Shown here one piece after another: positions 13,277 through 25,723 of a stretch of DNA of 64,000 bases. Each line of letters opens with the position of its first letter. Position 1 is the first letter of the stretch. This DNA comes from Pyrus communis. Lineage: Eukaryota > Streptophyta > Magnoliopsida > Rosales > Rosaceae. The notes under the pieces were generated by a model. The model was not told the DNA's origin. It searched no databases and saw only the letters and a program-made list of their open reading frames with translations. Made by a program: the position numbers and the translations under genes. The DNA is taken from the NCBI RefSeq assembly GCF_963583255.1, contig NC_084809.1, forward strand, positions 3,957,501-4,021,500, written 5' to 3'.

Positions 13277-14256
13277 TGGAATTCAGAGAGCGGCGGAGTC
13301 GTAGGGAAGTTGGAGAGGCGCCGACCGCCAAATTTTAATGGGTTGGGCCTCTGGGCCGGGTTGGTATTTTGGCGCTTATTTGTAACGTCACAAATGACAC
13401 TTCACTTTTTTAATTTAGGTAATTACCAACTGAACAAATTATTTATGACAATTTAGCACTTTTATCGACTTTAATCTCCTTCGGCCTCGTTTGATAAAGA
13501 AGATTAGCTTGAATATAACGGATAAGGATTCTCTCCTGAACTAATGGTGAGGATGCTTCTGAGTAAGTTTATCAGGCTGTTCAAATTTTATCCAACGGTT
13601 ATAATTATTATAACTTTTAGAGGGACATCATATTTGTAGTCGTTGGATAAAATTTGAACGGTCCGATAAGTTTACTCAAAAGGATCCTCACCATTAGTTC
13701 AAAAGAGGATCCTGTTCCGAATATAACTATTCACTACCGTACAAGATCGTGATAAATGACAAGGAATGCCTTTGTGAAAACAACCCTTAAAAAGTTTGGG
13801 TACGAAATTGCAAACACGAGGTGAAATTTAGGTGGTTAGTTATTAAAAAAGTTAAATTCAGATGGGGTGATTCCACAAAATTGAAAAAGTTCAGATCCTA
13901 CTTCTGCAAATTTAAAATATTCTGTAAAACGCCGTCGTATGGAGATTTAACAGGGGTACCTCTTCAGAAAAATGCAGATATTTTGCTCTCTCCTGTATGC
14001 AAGAAGAAGAAGAGCGTAATCTACCAAGTTTGAACTGGGCGGCTCTTAAGGCATTGAATTTAAGATACAATTTTCCAGTTTCCGGATTTTCTCGATATTT
14101 CTGGGTTACCAAACAGAAAATTTCCCTGCAATTTAGAATTTCCGTATCGCAAAATACTTGCTTGGAGCTTCAGAAAGCTGTTGTGTTGCTGGAAGCTTAG
14201 AATTCTTCAATTGGGTCATGCTGTTCAGGTGAGTTGTATCACAAAACCCAGTTCGT
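13277..14256. other. Divergent intergenic region between kanadaptin and PPR genes
   Basis: Contains both promoters and the foldback element at 13520-13718. The segment 13830-14250 probably includes the PPR gene's leader. A donor-like CAG/GTGAGT stands at about 14227-14234, but I could not place a matching acceptor. Confidence 0.5.
13520..13718. mobile_element. 199-bp foldback MITE (Mutator-like) with 9-bp target duplication
   Basis: The two ~95-bp halves are imperfect reverse complements. Left end GGATAAGGATTCTCTCCTGA pairs with the reverse complement of the right end, GGAACAGGATCCTCTTTTGA. The shared arm continues with AACTAATGGTGAGGAT and a segment pairing across CCAACGGTT/AGTCGTTGG. The element is flanked by the identical 9-mer GAATATAAC at 13511-13519 and 13719-13727, as expected for Mutator-type transposition. 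Its central part is clearly related to the element at 28123-28319. Confidence 0.88.
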
Positions 14257-16420
14257 ATGATCGAAGAAATACCAAATTTGTACTCTTTATGTGTTCATGT
14301 GTTAGTTTTTAATTCTGGGTTTATGGGGGAGGTGATGAGGGTTTCAGTTTCCGTAGTGATTAATGCAAATGGGTTTAATCTCCAACACAAACCATGTAGT
14401 CCAACGAGTTCTAACCGTAAAATCGGCTTTCAGCTTTCTCAAAAGTGCTTAGTTTCCATGTGGTTGCCCAATTTGTTGTTGCCAAGGAAGGCGAAATCTC
14501 TGACATTGCAGAACATGGTGGCTGGTGTGCAGTCTGGGTTGGTTTGTGAGGAAGAGGAAGAAGATAAATTGATTCGAAACCGGGGATATGGTGATGATGC
14601 TGCTTTTGTTAAGCAAAAATTGCCTCCTTGGGGAGAGTTGGAATTTGACAAGGACTTGGATGTAGAACCTGAGGTTGTGATCCAGCCAGAGTCGAATTTG
14701 AATAGGAAGGCTACATTGAATGTGGACAGGGTTGGTTATCTGGAGGAGATGGATGAAGAAACAGTATCGAAGCGGATTTTGGTGCTTAGTAGAACAAATA
14801 AGACTCGAAGTGCGTTGGAACTGTTTACTTCCATGGAACTATCAGGCCTTCTTCCTAATTTACATGCTTGTAATTCGCTGTTGTCTTGCCTCTTGAGAAA
14901 CGGGCTGCTTGATGACGGTTTGAGGGTTTTTGAGTTTATGAAGAGAAAGAGGTTGACCACGGGGCATAGTTATAGCTTAGTACTTAAGGCAGTTTCTGTT
15001 GTTGAGGGCTGTGACTCTGCTATCGAAATGTTTTTGGAAATGGAAGAGGAAAGTGAAGCAAGAGATGCTTTTGATACCATCGTCTATAACACTATGATAT
15101 CGATTTGTGGTAAAGTGAAGAATTGGCGTGAAACCGAGAGATTGTGGAGACGTATTAAGGACAACGACCATGCTGGAACACGAGTTACTTATTGCCTCTT
15201 AGTTAGCATTTTTGTTCGTTGTGGTCAGCATGAGCTAGCTCTTGATGCTTACGATGAAATGATTCAAAATGATTTTGAACCAGGGGATGATACAATGCAC
15301 GCTATCATCGGTGCATGCTCAAAGGACGGAAAGTGGGATATTGCGCTAAACATCTTCGATAATATGTTGAACAGTGGACTCAAGCCAAATCCAGTTGCAT
15401 TCAACGTATTGATAAATTCACTTGGGAAAGCTGGGGAGGTTGAACTAGCATTCAAGGTATATAACATCATGAAATCTTTGGGTCATTCACCCGACACTTA
15501 CACATGGAATGCATTACTTGGTGCACTGTATAGAGCAAATCGACACGGTGAAGCTCTTAAGCTTTATGAGAGTATCAAGACAAGTCAGGGCTCTCAGTTA
15601 AACTCTCATTTGTACAATACGGCCTTAATGTCTTGTTCGAAGCTCGGTCTATGGGATAAAGCTCTAAAGCTTTTATGGCAATTAGAAGCTTCTGGGCAGT
15701 CAGTTTCAACTGCGTCATATAATCTTGTAATCAGTGCTTGTGAGAGGGCAAGGAAACCTGAAGTTGCACTGCAAGTTTACGAGCACATGGTTCACCAGAA
15801 GTGCACCGCAGACACATTTACTTATCTGTCACTAATACGAGGTTGCATTTGGGGTTCTCTCTGGGATGAAGTCGAGGAAATCCTCAACGTAAGCTTTTTT
15901 GTTTCCTTAATTTTTCAGGGTTGTGTTAGTTTTCTTTAATTTCTCGTGAAATCATGTATAAAACAAACTCTTTTTAGTGAACCCGAAAACTGGATCATTT
16001 GTCTTTCCTACCGTTTTCCCACTGTCAGTAATGCTTAACTTTATTGATGAAATGTACTTTGCGTCACCTGTGTTTTGTTTTGTCGATATCCCCACTTATA
16101 TAGGGAAGAAATTTATCGACATTGTTGTTTCAAGGTTATTTGGACTCTCATTGCCCAAAGATAATGACCTTCATAATGTGTACTTTGTTCTGCAGTGTGC
16201 TGCACCAGATGCGTCGCTCTATAACGCTGTCATTCAAGGAATGTGCTTACGAGGCAAAACAGAACTAGCAAAGAAGCTTTACGCAAAGATGCGCGAGAGC
16301 GGTCTGCAACCCGATGGGAAAACCCGGGCTATGATGTTGCAAAATTTGCAAAGACGGAAGAAGAAGCCGCAGCCTTCTCGTTACAAAACAAGTAACAAGT
16401 TTTCTTATTATCGCCGTTAA
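14257..16420 (+). CDS. P-class pentatricopeptide repeat protein, EMB2076 (At3g29290)-like
   Basis: Predicted organelle-targeted RNA-binding protein of tandem 35-aa helical repeats. Two exons, 14257-15888 and 16196-16420, join in frame (phase 0, GT-AG) to 618 aa. A second in-frame ATG at 14323 (MGEVMRVSVSV) may be the true start, as related proteins begin with a similar MGEV-type sequence; that gives 596 aa. After ~160 residues of low-conservation presequence with an acidic stretch there are about ten P-type PPR motifs, for example NPVAFNVLINSLGKAGEVE and SPDTYTWNALLGALYRANR. There is no E or DYW tail, so editing activity is not expected. The conserved end of the repeat region (DGKTRAMMLQNLQRR) lies in exon 2. 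Resemblance to Arabidopsis EMB2076, which is needed for embryogenesis, is from memory. Confidence 0.9.
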
Positions 16421-16925
16421 CTGATGTCGTTCATCTTGTTCATGACTTGAACCAGTTGGATGTATTCTTGTAAATTTTACCTTTATACTTCTATGACCAT
16501 CTATGGATGGCGAATGCTAGCGTCTCCGCGCACGTGCTTAATTGATTTGTGCTTCAACGCTTGACAGCCGTTCACACCATGTTCAGGGAGGACCGTTCAA
16601 AGCAAACCTCGTTCTAGAGTTGCCAAAACTTGAGCATGTCTGGAAATGCTTTTGGAATGGGTAAAAGCGCTTCTGACGGTGCTTAGCAAAAAATAACCAT
16701 CTGGTTTCATGGAGTATTTCCAAGCGCTTTTCTGACAAGCATTCAGTTTAAGATAAAAACTTTATTGTGCTTCTAGTAAAAGCATTCTTAGCAGAAGTAC
16801 TTTCAATCAACCTAAAGCAATCTCAAACATTCTGAAGTTCGTTGTGGAAACCTCGTTTCAAAATGTACACATTGCCACAAAATTCAAACAAAACAAAAGA
16901 ACAATTTTCACAGACACTTTCGAAT
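16421..16925. other. Convergent intergenic region, MITE remnant
   Basis: Holds 3' untranslated sequence of the PPR and BLOS2 genes. About 16620-16830 carries several AAGCGCTTTT, AGCATT and AAAGTACTT-like motifs in both orientations, resembling a degraded copy of the AAGTGCTTTT-type hAT MITE. No clear ends or target duplication are visible. Confidence 0.45.
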
Positions 16926-17294
16926 TCAGGAAACCGGAGGATTCTGATGAACAGATTGGACTTTGGACTCCAACATGGACACGTATCTGTCGAGCACCGA
17001 AATCACGGCCTCGAACTCCGTCACCTGCCTCTCGATGACGTCGATCTGCTTCACGTACTCCTCGAAGCTGCCGCTTTTGGCCTTGAGCTGCTCCACGAAC
17101 ACGCTCAGCCCCGCCGCCACGTCGCCGAATCCCTTGTACTCTTCGGCGACTCGCAGGTTCATCTTTTCGAGGAGATCGAGGTGGTTGGTCGATCCCTGGA
17201 GCTCCGATTCGACCATGGTGGAGACGCTGCCGAAGAGATCGTTGATAGACTCGGCGAGCTCGTCTTTTTTCTCTTCCTTCTCAGCAGCAGCCAT
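16926..17294 (-). CDS. BLOS2: BLOC-1 complex subunit 2 (BLOS2) homologue
   Basis: Small subunit of the BLOC-1 endosomal trafficking complex, which in plants has been linked to vacuolar and endosomal sorting. Intronless frame of 122 aa starting at the first ATG. After an acidic and lysine-rich start (MAAAEKEEKKDEL) the protein is almost entirely helical with heptad-like spacing, including LAESINDLFGSVSTMVESEL and the central core NLRVAEEYKGFGDVAAGL, which is characteristic of the BLOS2 family. Length agrees with plant BLOS2 proteins (about 120-130 aa). It is convergent with the upstream PPR gene. Assignment rests on recalled family similarity. Confidence 0.88.
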   Translation of the reverse strand: MAAAEKEEKKDELAESINDLFGSVSTMVESELQGSTNHLDLLEKMNLRVAEEYKGFGDVAAGLSVFVEQLKAKSGSFEEYVKQIDVIERQVTEFEAVISVLDRYVSMLESKVQSVHQNPPVS

Positions 17295-18221
17295 TGGAAT
17301 TTGGAACTTCGGGTTCGGTTCGGACCCGACTGAATTGGGTTCGATTTTGTGTGTGAACTGTGAAGCAGTTTATTTCTTTTTATTTTGAAAAATTTTATTC
17401 AGACGTATTTATTTTATTTTTACATTTAATTTATTATCCTTTACCAAAAAAAAAAAAAATTCAAATGTACTTAATAATTCTCTTGTTTTATGCAAATTAG
17501 AAAAATTAAAAAATAAAAAGGAAAAATAACGAAATGTTCAAAAAAATTTTAGTTTTAATGAAAAATGACAAATAAAGATGTAGTAAATAGTATCAGGGAA
17601 AGATAAAAATGTGGTTATTCGTTAAAGGTGAACAGTACCAAAAATGTTTCGTTAAAACTCCAAAAAAAAAAATTTTGCACTAGAAAACTACAACCACCCT
17701 TTCTTTCGAAACCTCAACCACCCTTAATTTCTACCCATCCCCTACCACCCACGATGAAAACCCAAAGGTCATCACTACCACTCTCTCGATTTTTTCCAGG
17801 CCACACAACAACTCCCTCTTCTAAATAGCCTTTCTAACACATCTGAGTTCTGTCAAAATTGTTGATTAATTAAATTTAACTGTGTTGGACCATTGAGTGT
17901 ACAATATATGTGTAGAATCACAATTTTAATATTATCATGAATTTTTCAAAAAAAAAAATATTGTCATGAATTTCTTTTGAGTCTTTTTGATGGTGGGTTG
18001 TCATGGGATAAGGTTCTCCTGATTTCCAAGTTGTTGTGGGTGGTAGGGGAGGTTACGGTGGGAGTTGGGGATGAGTCGAAATTGGGATGATTGGGGTTTA
18101 GAAGGGTTTGAAGAGATGAGGTGGCTGAAATTACGTATTGCTGAATTATGTATTTATTTATTTTGCATCTATACACACATATATAGATGACATGTTTCAA
18201 TTGATAAGTTGAGAGCCCCTG
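17295..18221. other. Intergenic region between BLOS2 and AVT6-like genes
   Basis: Very AT-rich with poly(A) and poly(T) tracts around 17444, 17650 and 17948. A GGTGGT/ACCACC-rich low-complexity stretch lies at about 17690-17760 and 17990-18110. No gene, tRNA or well-formed element is recognisable. Confidence 0.5.
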
Positions 18222-20593
18222 CTATGTCAACAATGAATATGCATCACTATAAATGGCTACCACACTCGAGATTACAGCGAGAATGATCATGAACACTGAC
18301 AAAATCTTGTCCTTTCTCCATGCTATTCCGTGAGGGTCCCTGAAACAAAATGTTCAATTTCTTAATTTTTCCGACGATTTGGGATGAAACAAAATGTGAG
18401 ATTGTCGTTACATTACGATTTAAACACTTAAGAGGAGCCGTTGTAGCAGTTTTCTAAATCAATCACGCACAGACATGTGCATTGGTTAAAACGCTTGGCG
18501 TGTGATTGCCTGATTGGTGTGGAAATACCGCCATAGAGGCATCCCAGTTTATGTGTAGGTAAGGTGGCTATGTGCAAGAAATTTCAGCGTAAAGGAAAGG
18601 AAGATGGACTCACTTGAGAACAATGCAAGCAGGGAAGATGAATGCAAGCAGGGCTCCAACAGTTGCACCTGTGAACTCAAAAGCTACCCATATGCTCGGT
18701 ATGAATATTGCACCCAAGAGGGTGATAGCAATGATTCCAGCGCTGATCAACGAAAACCTTACGTTGTCTGAAGCCAGCGGTCTGGCTGAGGGGAAGAGAA
18801 GGCCGTCCAAGTTCAGCCGGAGAGGGAAAAAACCAATGGGATACACAAGTAAAATATGGGCGGCATAACTGATTCGCACGATGTCATTGAAGACAGAGCT
18901 GTATGGAATGCCAAGGTCTGTGTCAAAATTGGAGAGCAGGTCGGAAAGAGTTGAGTCACCAAAGAGGAGGAACCCGAACAGGCCTGTCATCACATACACA
19001 ACGGCGCAGAGAGCAACTGTAGCACGCACGATTGCTGGCATTGTTGGAGTATCTTTGAGCTCACTTTGTATGGTGTGAACTGCATCAAAATTGCCGGATC
19101 ATGAGAATCGAAGCATGCCTCAAATCATAATCTTATAGTTACGAGTTTGTTTGACATAGGTGCGATTAACTGCACTTTTTCAAAATGTGGATATGTCTAC
19201 GTTAAACTTATCAGATAATTTAATCTGGATGACTGCAAACGTATAATTATGTTTTGATGATAATCTTGTTACGAAACTTCATTTTCCTACAAATTCTGCT
19301 CACGAAAGAAAGCTGCTCTATAAGGAGAGGATCAATTTGCTTACCATTGTAGTGGCAGACATAAGCAAAAACCACAACAGGGAATGCAGTGAAAAGATTA
19401 AGAAAGGAAGGCAAATCAGTAACACTGGGAAACCATGCAGGTGCCTCTATGCTTCCCAATACGAATTTGTACACCGTGATCACGATGACAGCGACGAGAA
19501 AAACAACTGCCAGCGCAACCGATATAGCTGACGTGAATCGCAGTGAATCTGCAGAAAAGAACCTGAAAGATTGGTCTTTTTGTTGGTAAACAGAAACAAG
19601 TACTTAACATCAGTAGATTCTTACAACAACGAAAGAGATACTAACCGATGCGCTTAAAACATACCAACGGAACAAATACAACAACGGTTAGGACAACCAG
19701 AACGAAAGCACGCCCGGTCCACCAATGCACCCCTAACCTCTCTTCCAAAATGCCGGCATGATGAACTCCGTTTGAAATCGAACCAGAAAGAACATCCTCT
19801 GCTCACCAAAAAAAAGAATTACCTGGTAGCTTAGCAAAATTCATACAATATTCGAGCCTTAGAACACGGAAAAATGTAGCCATACCTCTGCACTTAATAT
19901 CGCCTCTTTCCTTTTTGCCCTCTCGTCTTTCAGTTTGGTTTTAAGCCCCTAATCTTTTAAAACGCGCCAATTTTCCTCTAATACTCAAATTCACACATTT
20001 TCTATTAGTTTTTCCCACTTGAATTGACGCGTTTTAAAATATTAGGCAGGCTCAGAGCCAAACTAAAAGACCAGGGGGCAAATCATAACATTAACATAAG
20101 AAGAAAAGGCATTGAGAGTTTCACCTATTATAATCATATACACAGTGAGAGCACCAATGTTGTTGACAATAACACAAATCTGAACCAAAACCTTCCCAAC
20201 TTTTCCAAATGCTTCCCCCATGAGATCACCATACGAAAACACCGAACCGGGCTTGCTGAACCTCAGCAGCATCTCAATGGATGCTTCTGTCAGGAATGCA
20301 GCAATGACGATCAACGCGACTCCCGGGATCAGTCCCAGTATTGTTAGGGTTGCAGGTAGGCTCATGATCCCGGAACCGATAACCGTGCATGACAAGTTAA
20401 AAACAGATCCATGGAATGAAGCTCCTCCGCTGGGTTTGCCGGGTTCGGCAAACCCAGCTTCGGCAAACCCATCTTCAACTTCTGCGTTCTCAGTCGTGGG
20501 CAGCAATGGGGTGCTTTGGTTCTCATCATCTTCTCTAGTAATCATATTCCAACGCCGAACTCTTTGGTTCTCATCATCTTCTCTAGTAATCAT
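18222..20593 (-). CDS. AVT6-type vacuolar amino-acid transporter
   Basis: Amino-acid/auxin permease family transporter of the AVT6 (SNAT-like) clade, which exports amino acids from vacuoles. Five exons: 20593-20125, 19798-19646, 19548-19345, 19079-18614, 18339-18222, giving 469 aa. The exon phases match those of the AVT6A gene at 30.9 kb, and exons 2-4 also match it in length (153, 204 and 466 nt). Family landmarks include SGIMSLPATLTILGLIPG in TM1, SLRFTSAISVALAVVF, GLFGFLLFGDSTLSDLLSNF, RLNLDGLLFPSARPL, and the C-terminal AIYSDAYSLL. About 10-11 membrane helices are expected. At the exon 1/2 junction the conserved Gly-Asp reads Glu-Asp (codon GAG). The N-terminus carries an in-frame 16-aa duplication (MITREDDENQRVRRWN), so a second ATG at 20545 could also be used. 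A broken copy lies 1.2 kb upstream. Confidence 0.9.
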
Positions 20594-20616
20594 ATTCCAA
20601 CGCCGAACTCAAAACT
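20521..20616. repeat. 48-bp tandem duplication at the AVT6-like N-terminus
   Basis: Two near-identical 48-bp units start at about 20521 and 20569. Each carries TTCTCATCATCTTCTCTAGT on the plus strand. The unit is a multiple of three, so the reading frame is kept and the start codon is duplicated. Confidence 0.93.
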
Positions 20617-21740
20617 CAAAAGCATCAAACTTTATCAGTTCATCAAATTTGATCCAAGTTTTTGGTTCAGAACTGTGAACTGTAATCGAAAATGGCAACT
20701 GGGTTATCAAATCTTGGGAGAAATCGAACTTAAAAAATGAAAAAACTGCAAGTTCATAAAAATTAAGACTGAAAATTCAAACCGTGGAACTCAAGAAGTT
20801 GAACTACCAGTCAAACAAATATGTGCTTGCGTACATGAATCGTTCATTCGTCAGTGAGAGTTCGCATTCGATCGGAATACGACATGTAGTTAGGTGAGGC
20901 TATTGATCTGTGTGCGAATTCCAAAAGTACGATCGACGACAGCAACGTCATCGTCATCCAAATCTTGTTTTTTATTAGATTTAAAGCTGAAGTTCCAACA
21001 AATGGAAGAAGCTTACTGCACGTGCTGTAGACTCTAGTTGGAGTTTCGTACGAGGAAGTAGAAACTCCTGTTTCCAAGTTACAAGAGAGGTTGAGATCGC
21101 GACGCGTGGTCCGGTGGTCACCGTCGGCGGAGGATGCTTCATAGACCGCGCCAACCGGTTTGGCATGTTAAATTAGACTTGTGTTGAAATTGGCGACACC
21201 AAAAATTTTGGTGTACGGAAAATTGGAAATAGGGTGCGGATAATGTAAATTAAATTTCAATTGTTGAATTTTTTAAAATTCACAATATATTGATTATATA
21301 TCGATATATTGATAGAATTTTCGTGATACAACCATGATATATGGACGATATACTAACAAAAAAAAAATGATCATTTTAGCGGGCTGAAAATTAGGTCATT
21401 TTCAGTCATTTATAGCTTTTGGCTAAAATAGTTCTTTAATAAATCTCAATTGCATGAGAGAAAAGTGTTGCATGTAGATCACTTCTAGAGAGAATGACAT
21501 CTTGTTTCCTGTCTTACGAGCAAATAAGAAGAAAAAAATCCTAATTGATGCCATTTTTATTTCGTTTCTCTTACCAAGTGACTAAACTACAAAAACTGTA
21601 TATGAACCCGTGATAGATAAGTTTTTCTTGTATGGCCCGATTCTTTTGTATGTAAAGAATAAAAAGATACCAAAGTTGTTGAAACGGAATAAAGATGTGT
21701 GCATTTATACTTGACGAACCAAATTCTAGTTCTAAGCTGT
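20594..21740. other. Upstream region of the AVT6-like gene
   Basis: Presumed leader and promoter of the minus-strand transporter. Around 21280-21350 there is a run of ATATCGATATAT-like repeated motifs typical of AT-rich plant repeats. No coding sequence recognised. Confidence 0.45.
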
Positions 21741-22442
21741 AATCAATCTTGTCCGTTGTAGTTGCTATACAATGAGGATCCCTCAAACACACCAAATTCA
21801 AGGGAGAATATGATACGAGAAAAATCAGTACCTCATAAAAACTTTAGAATATATACACAAATGAAACTGGTTACAAACTTTTAATTGAGAATAAAACTTG
21901 AGAGACAATAACTTTACGATAAAGGAGCACTAAATTGCGGTTTATCTACGATGGGAAGTGAACTCAACACTCTCTATTCACCTTTTGCATTCCTCTCTTC
22001 TTTCCTAGTCATTGGATTGCATAACATGAAAATCAAGGGACATAATTGACGGGAGAAATGCAGAAGGTAAAAATGAGTGCGGAAATCACTTTTCTGTGTA
22101 CGGTTTATGGTCGGTTTATAGTTCTTCTAGTTCTGTTTTCGATTAAAAGTTTACAACGGGTTCTAGCAAAATGAAGTGAGTTTTAACTCTAGTTGAAGAA
22201 AGAAAAAGATCGACTCACTTGAGAGTGATGGAAGCAGGCAAAACAATGCATGTAAGTTATGTAACAGGCCCTCCCATGGTTGCACAGTCGTACTTGCACC
22301 GCTGAACTCATAAGCTACCCAAATATTTGGTATGAATAATTGCACCTACAAAGGCAATGAAAACAAGCCCTAAAATTCCCAACACAATTCTCTTCTTGTC
22401 TAAAGCCAGAGGCCTTGCTGAGGGAAAGAGAGGAGGCCACCT
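21741..22442 (-). pseudogene. Decayed AVT6 transporter fragment (exon 4 tail and exon 5 start)
   Basis: On the minus strand, 22442-22219 corresponds to the last part of AVT6 exon 4. It keeps the start of the SARPLAL region, a hydrophobic helix, PNIWVAYEFSGAS and a still-canonical donor after CTCAA (GTGAGT at 22218-22213). A one-base insertion near the GAI-IPNIW position and later divergence break the frame. At 21781 an acceptor-like AG is followed by a remnant of exon 5 reading DPHCIATTTDKID, against DPHGIAWRKDKIL in the intact gene next door. No upstream exons were found, so this is a 5'-truncated tandem copy. Confidence 0.85.
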
Positions 22443-22952
22443 TTGACGTATCATAATCCTAACGCATTACCCCACCCTTCCTCGCCACTTGGACTAACTC
22501 CAATGGCTTTGATGGAACGTTACTTTAGTTTCTCGGATTTGCAAACTCAGTAAAACACTATCAGCATTCAACATTCATAAATGGTGAAAAGTTAAAAACT
22601 ACCATTGAAGTTGCTTCCTGTGTTTACATTCATGATACAAGTAATTACCATCTAATTACCCAACAAGTTACAACGAAACTTCAGTAGAACAAAAACTCCC
22701 CCCTTCGACGAGCAGGACTATTAACGCTACCGGAGATTTTACGATACAACAGAGGATATCAAAAAGTACCTAGCTATGTCTCAGTTGCCAAAGGGCAGTC
22801 AGCGTATAACTTCAGTTCAAAATTGTACCGTAGGTACTATGCATCGCATCTCCTCTGAATTGTACCTTAGGTACGGTGCACTGCATCACATCGCCCCGAG
22901 CAAATTCAGAATGTAAGCTTTCTTTTTCCATTTTCTTTCTCCTGCAGCAACA
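22443..22952. other. 3' flank of the WIT-like gene
   Basis: Non-coding. Contains the presumed 3' untranslated region of the minus-strand WIT-like gene and a short repeat, GTACCGTAGGTAC/GTACCTTAGGTAC, around 22825-22875. No other feature recognised. Confidence 0.5.
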
Positions 22953-25723
22953 TCAAAATGGGCAGTCTTGTTGGAGAAAAAGATAAGCTCCAGCCGAAAC
23001 CAGTAGAATGAACGTTGCCATGAGTAAATGCTTAAGGCTTAGCACTCCTGCATCTATTCTCCTCACGGTCTTGAACTCAGATGTAGAATCAGTACGTTCC
23101 ACTCTAGTCTCACGACTCTCACCAACAGATGCATTGTTCTGAGTCCTATCCAGCTGAAAAGTACAAATACAGAAGCCATTTTACTACTGCAGAAGGTACG
23201 ACGAGAAATAGTTTTGTTTTTTAGGTCAATATAAAAATGAGAACACTGAATATGAAGTTACACTGCTTCGCGAAAAATAAAAGCATTCCTGAAGCATGAG
23301 AAGTATAACATTGAAAAGCTTAATTTAAAAGACAAAAATAACACTGAAATATTAACAAAACAAGGAAGGCAACAGTTTAAGAAGTCAAACAGGGTTCATC
23401 ACAGTACCGACCTTAGAATTGCTAGCAGACTCATCTTCTTCCTTAGTTTCTCTTGTACCAGTAGCCATTTCATGCTTCGAATCTTTACAACTTTCTCTTT
23501 CATCATTCCCGATGACCACAGAACGAGAATTGTTTGTTTGCAACTTCAGTTTTAAAGTTTTATTCTCCATCGCTAAAGAAGAGATCTGCACATTCAATCA
23601 CCAGCAGCTAAGGTGAACATTTCTAGAGTTGGAAAAACACACTACCCGCCTTTTCACCTAAATACTAATAAGTGAACAAAGGAAAAAAGAAGTTGTCCAA
23701 GTCATGTGAGAGAAACAACGAAAAGAGAGTTTCCCACTTCATAGTCAAAAACCAACCTTGAACTTGAAGAATTGATCAAATATAGGAAAGGTGAATACCT
23801 GCTTATGAAGGCGCTCTCTCTCAAAAGCAAGTTGCATCAATAAATTTGTAAGAACTTTGGACCGAAGACCAATATCAGCCGCAGTAGCTATTCTTACTTC
23901 CTCGGCTTGATGTAAAGATGCCTCCAAGCATTCCAATCTACCCCTCAGAAAGCTTATTTCCTCATTTAGATCTGCATTGGACTCTGATAAAATTATACAC
24001 TTGTCTTCCGTTATGTCAGCCCGATTTTCAGCTTTTAAAACCTTCTGCTTTAGATCCTCAATCACACTGTCCATGTCAGTGATTGTAGAATACAACATGT
24101 TCTGTTTCTCCTGGCTAGCTTCAGCAGATGCCACTGCATGCTGTAACTGGATATTAGATTCCCGTAACTTTCTCTCAAGTGAATCCACCATATCCAAGGG
24201 ACTGCCAGTGCTTTTAAGAAGTCCGAGCTCTTCATTAAGTTCCGTATTAGTCTCTGTTAATAATTTGCTTTTGGCTTCTGCATTCTTGGCCCTAGCTTCA
24301 GCTTTTGATACATTCTCTTTCAGATCAGCAATAACAGTTTCCAATTCACTGACTTCAACATTATGCTGCCCCTCAAGTGCACTGACCTTTTCCCTCACAG
24401 TAAAGGCCTCGGAACTAGCAATAATTAACTTATCTTCAGCTTCCTTCAAGCTGTCTTTTAAGCCGGCTGTCTGTTCTAGAAGGAAACTATTTAGTTTTGC
24501 GTTGCTGCTTTCAAGCTTCCGCAATGTGTTTTCTTTGGCTTCAGCCTGACCGTTGAGTTTTGATCTCAGCTCAGCTTCTCGCTGAGCTGAACCATTTAAA
24601 TTAAACTGGAGAACCTGGAGTCTACCCAACAGCTCTTTTGAAATACCCATCAGGACCTCAGATGCATTATCTGCCTGCAACCACCTACCCAAAGCATCTG
24701 CCGCTTCCTCCTCCATGCAATATGCTTCTTGCTCCGAAGAGTGCACCCTCAGTTTCAGATCTTCTTCAATTTGTTTTGATTTGGTCAGTTTCTTTTCAAG
24801 ATCCATCTCTCTTGCCAAAGCCTTCTCTAGCATCCTCAGAATATGTCTTTGCTGTTCAACAGATTGCATTTTTATCTTTACATTCGTGCTTGAAACTTTG
24901 GCATCCTCTAAACCAACCACTTCTTCGTTATCATTCCCTGTCAACACACTATGCATTAGAATGCAAAAGAAAATAAACAGTTATACTCTAGAATATTTCA
25001 CGACTTCAAAGACTTGTGTGCGCACCAAAGTGGTTATAAAACCTGCCTGGCGTATGCCATAAATTTTGGGCAACTCCATCACTCATAAACAAAATAAGAA
25101 TGAGAAAAGCATGGTCCTGACAATAAAATCAAGAACCGAATTAACGCTTGTAGCTTACGATTTTGTTCTCCGTCAAAACATGGAAATGCCCTCTGGAGAT
25201 TCAAGGATTCCATCCTAATTTCATAGGCCTGATCTTGCAACTGCTTCAATGATTGTTCAGAGTCGCACAGCTTTTCTTCAATCACCGCGACAGTTTCTCC
25301 CAAGTACGTGTATGAAGATAGTATCCCCTGGGCACTGGTGATCTCTGTTTGAAGTATAGCCATGAGTTTATCCAATTCACTCAACTCTGAGTCTAAAATT
25401 CCAGATAAGTGACTGAGTTCCAGAGCCTTCTCAAGATAATAAGCTGATGTCTGCTCTTCCTCGGAAGCAAAGGCTTCAAACTCGCTCTCCCTGGTTGCTA
25501 CATGCATCATAAGAACATTTAGATTAACTAACTTCTCAGATGCACATGCTAGATCTAGTTCCACTCGGGTCAGAACCTCGCCAAGATGTCTTAATTCTCC
25601 AATTACCACACCATCAGATGAGACACTTCCGAGATTGCAAGCTATACTCGATTCCACTTCCAGGTCATCAATATTAACATCATTGACAGATACACTCGCT
25701 TCATGACCAGCACCATAATCCAT
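22953..25723 (-). CDS. WIT1: WPP domain-interacting tail-anchored protein (WIT1/WIT2-like)
   Basis: Outer nuclear-envelope coiled-coil protein. In Arabidopsis WITs anchor RanGAP1 through its WPP domain and link myosin XI-i to the nucleus. Four coding exons, 25723-25159, 24937-23799, 23585-23412, 23153-22953, give 692 aa, close to Arabidopsis WIT1 (about 700). The protein opens MDYGAGHEAS and runs as near-continuous coiled coil, with repeated segments such as NAEAKSKLLTETNTELNEEL and LSESNADLNEEISFLRGRLE. A basic linker (FKTVRRIDAG) precedes a C-terminal hydrophobic anchor (LLMATFILLVSAGAYLFL) and the short lumenal tail QQDCPF. A 5' untranslated exon is likely at about 26708-26790, since a donor GTACGAA lies at 26707-26701 and an acceptor at 25751. 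The leader intron would be ~956 nt. WIT1 versus WIT2 is not settled. Confidence 0.92.
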
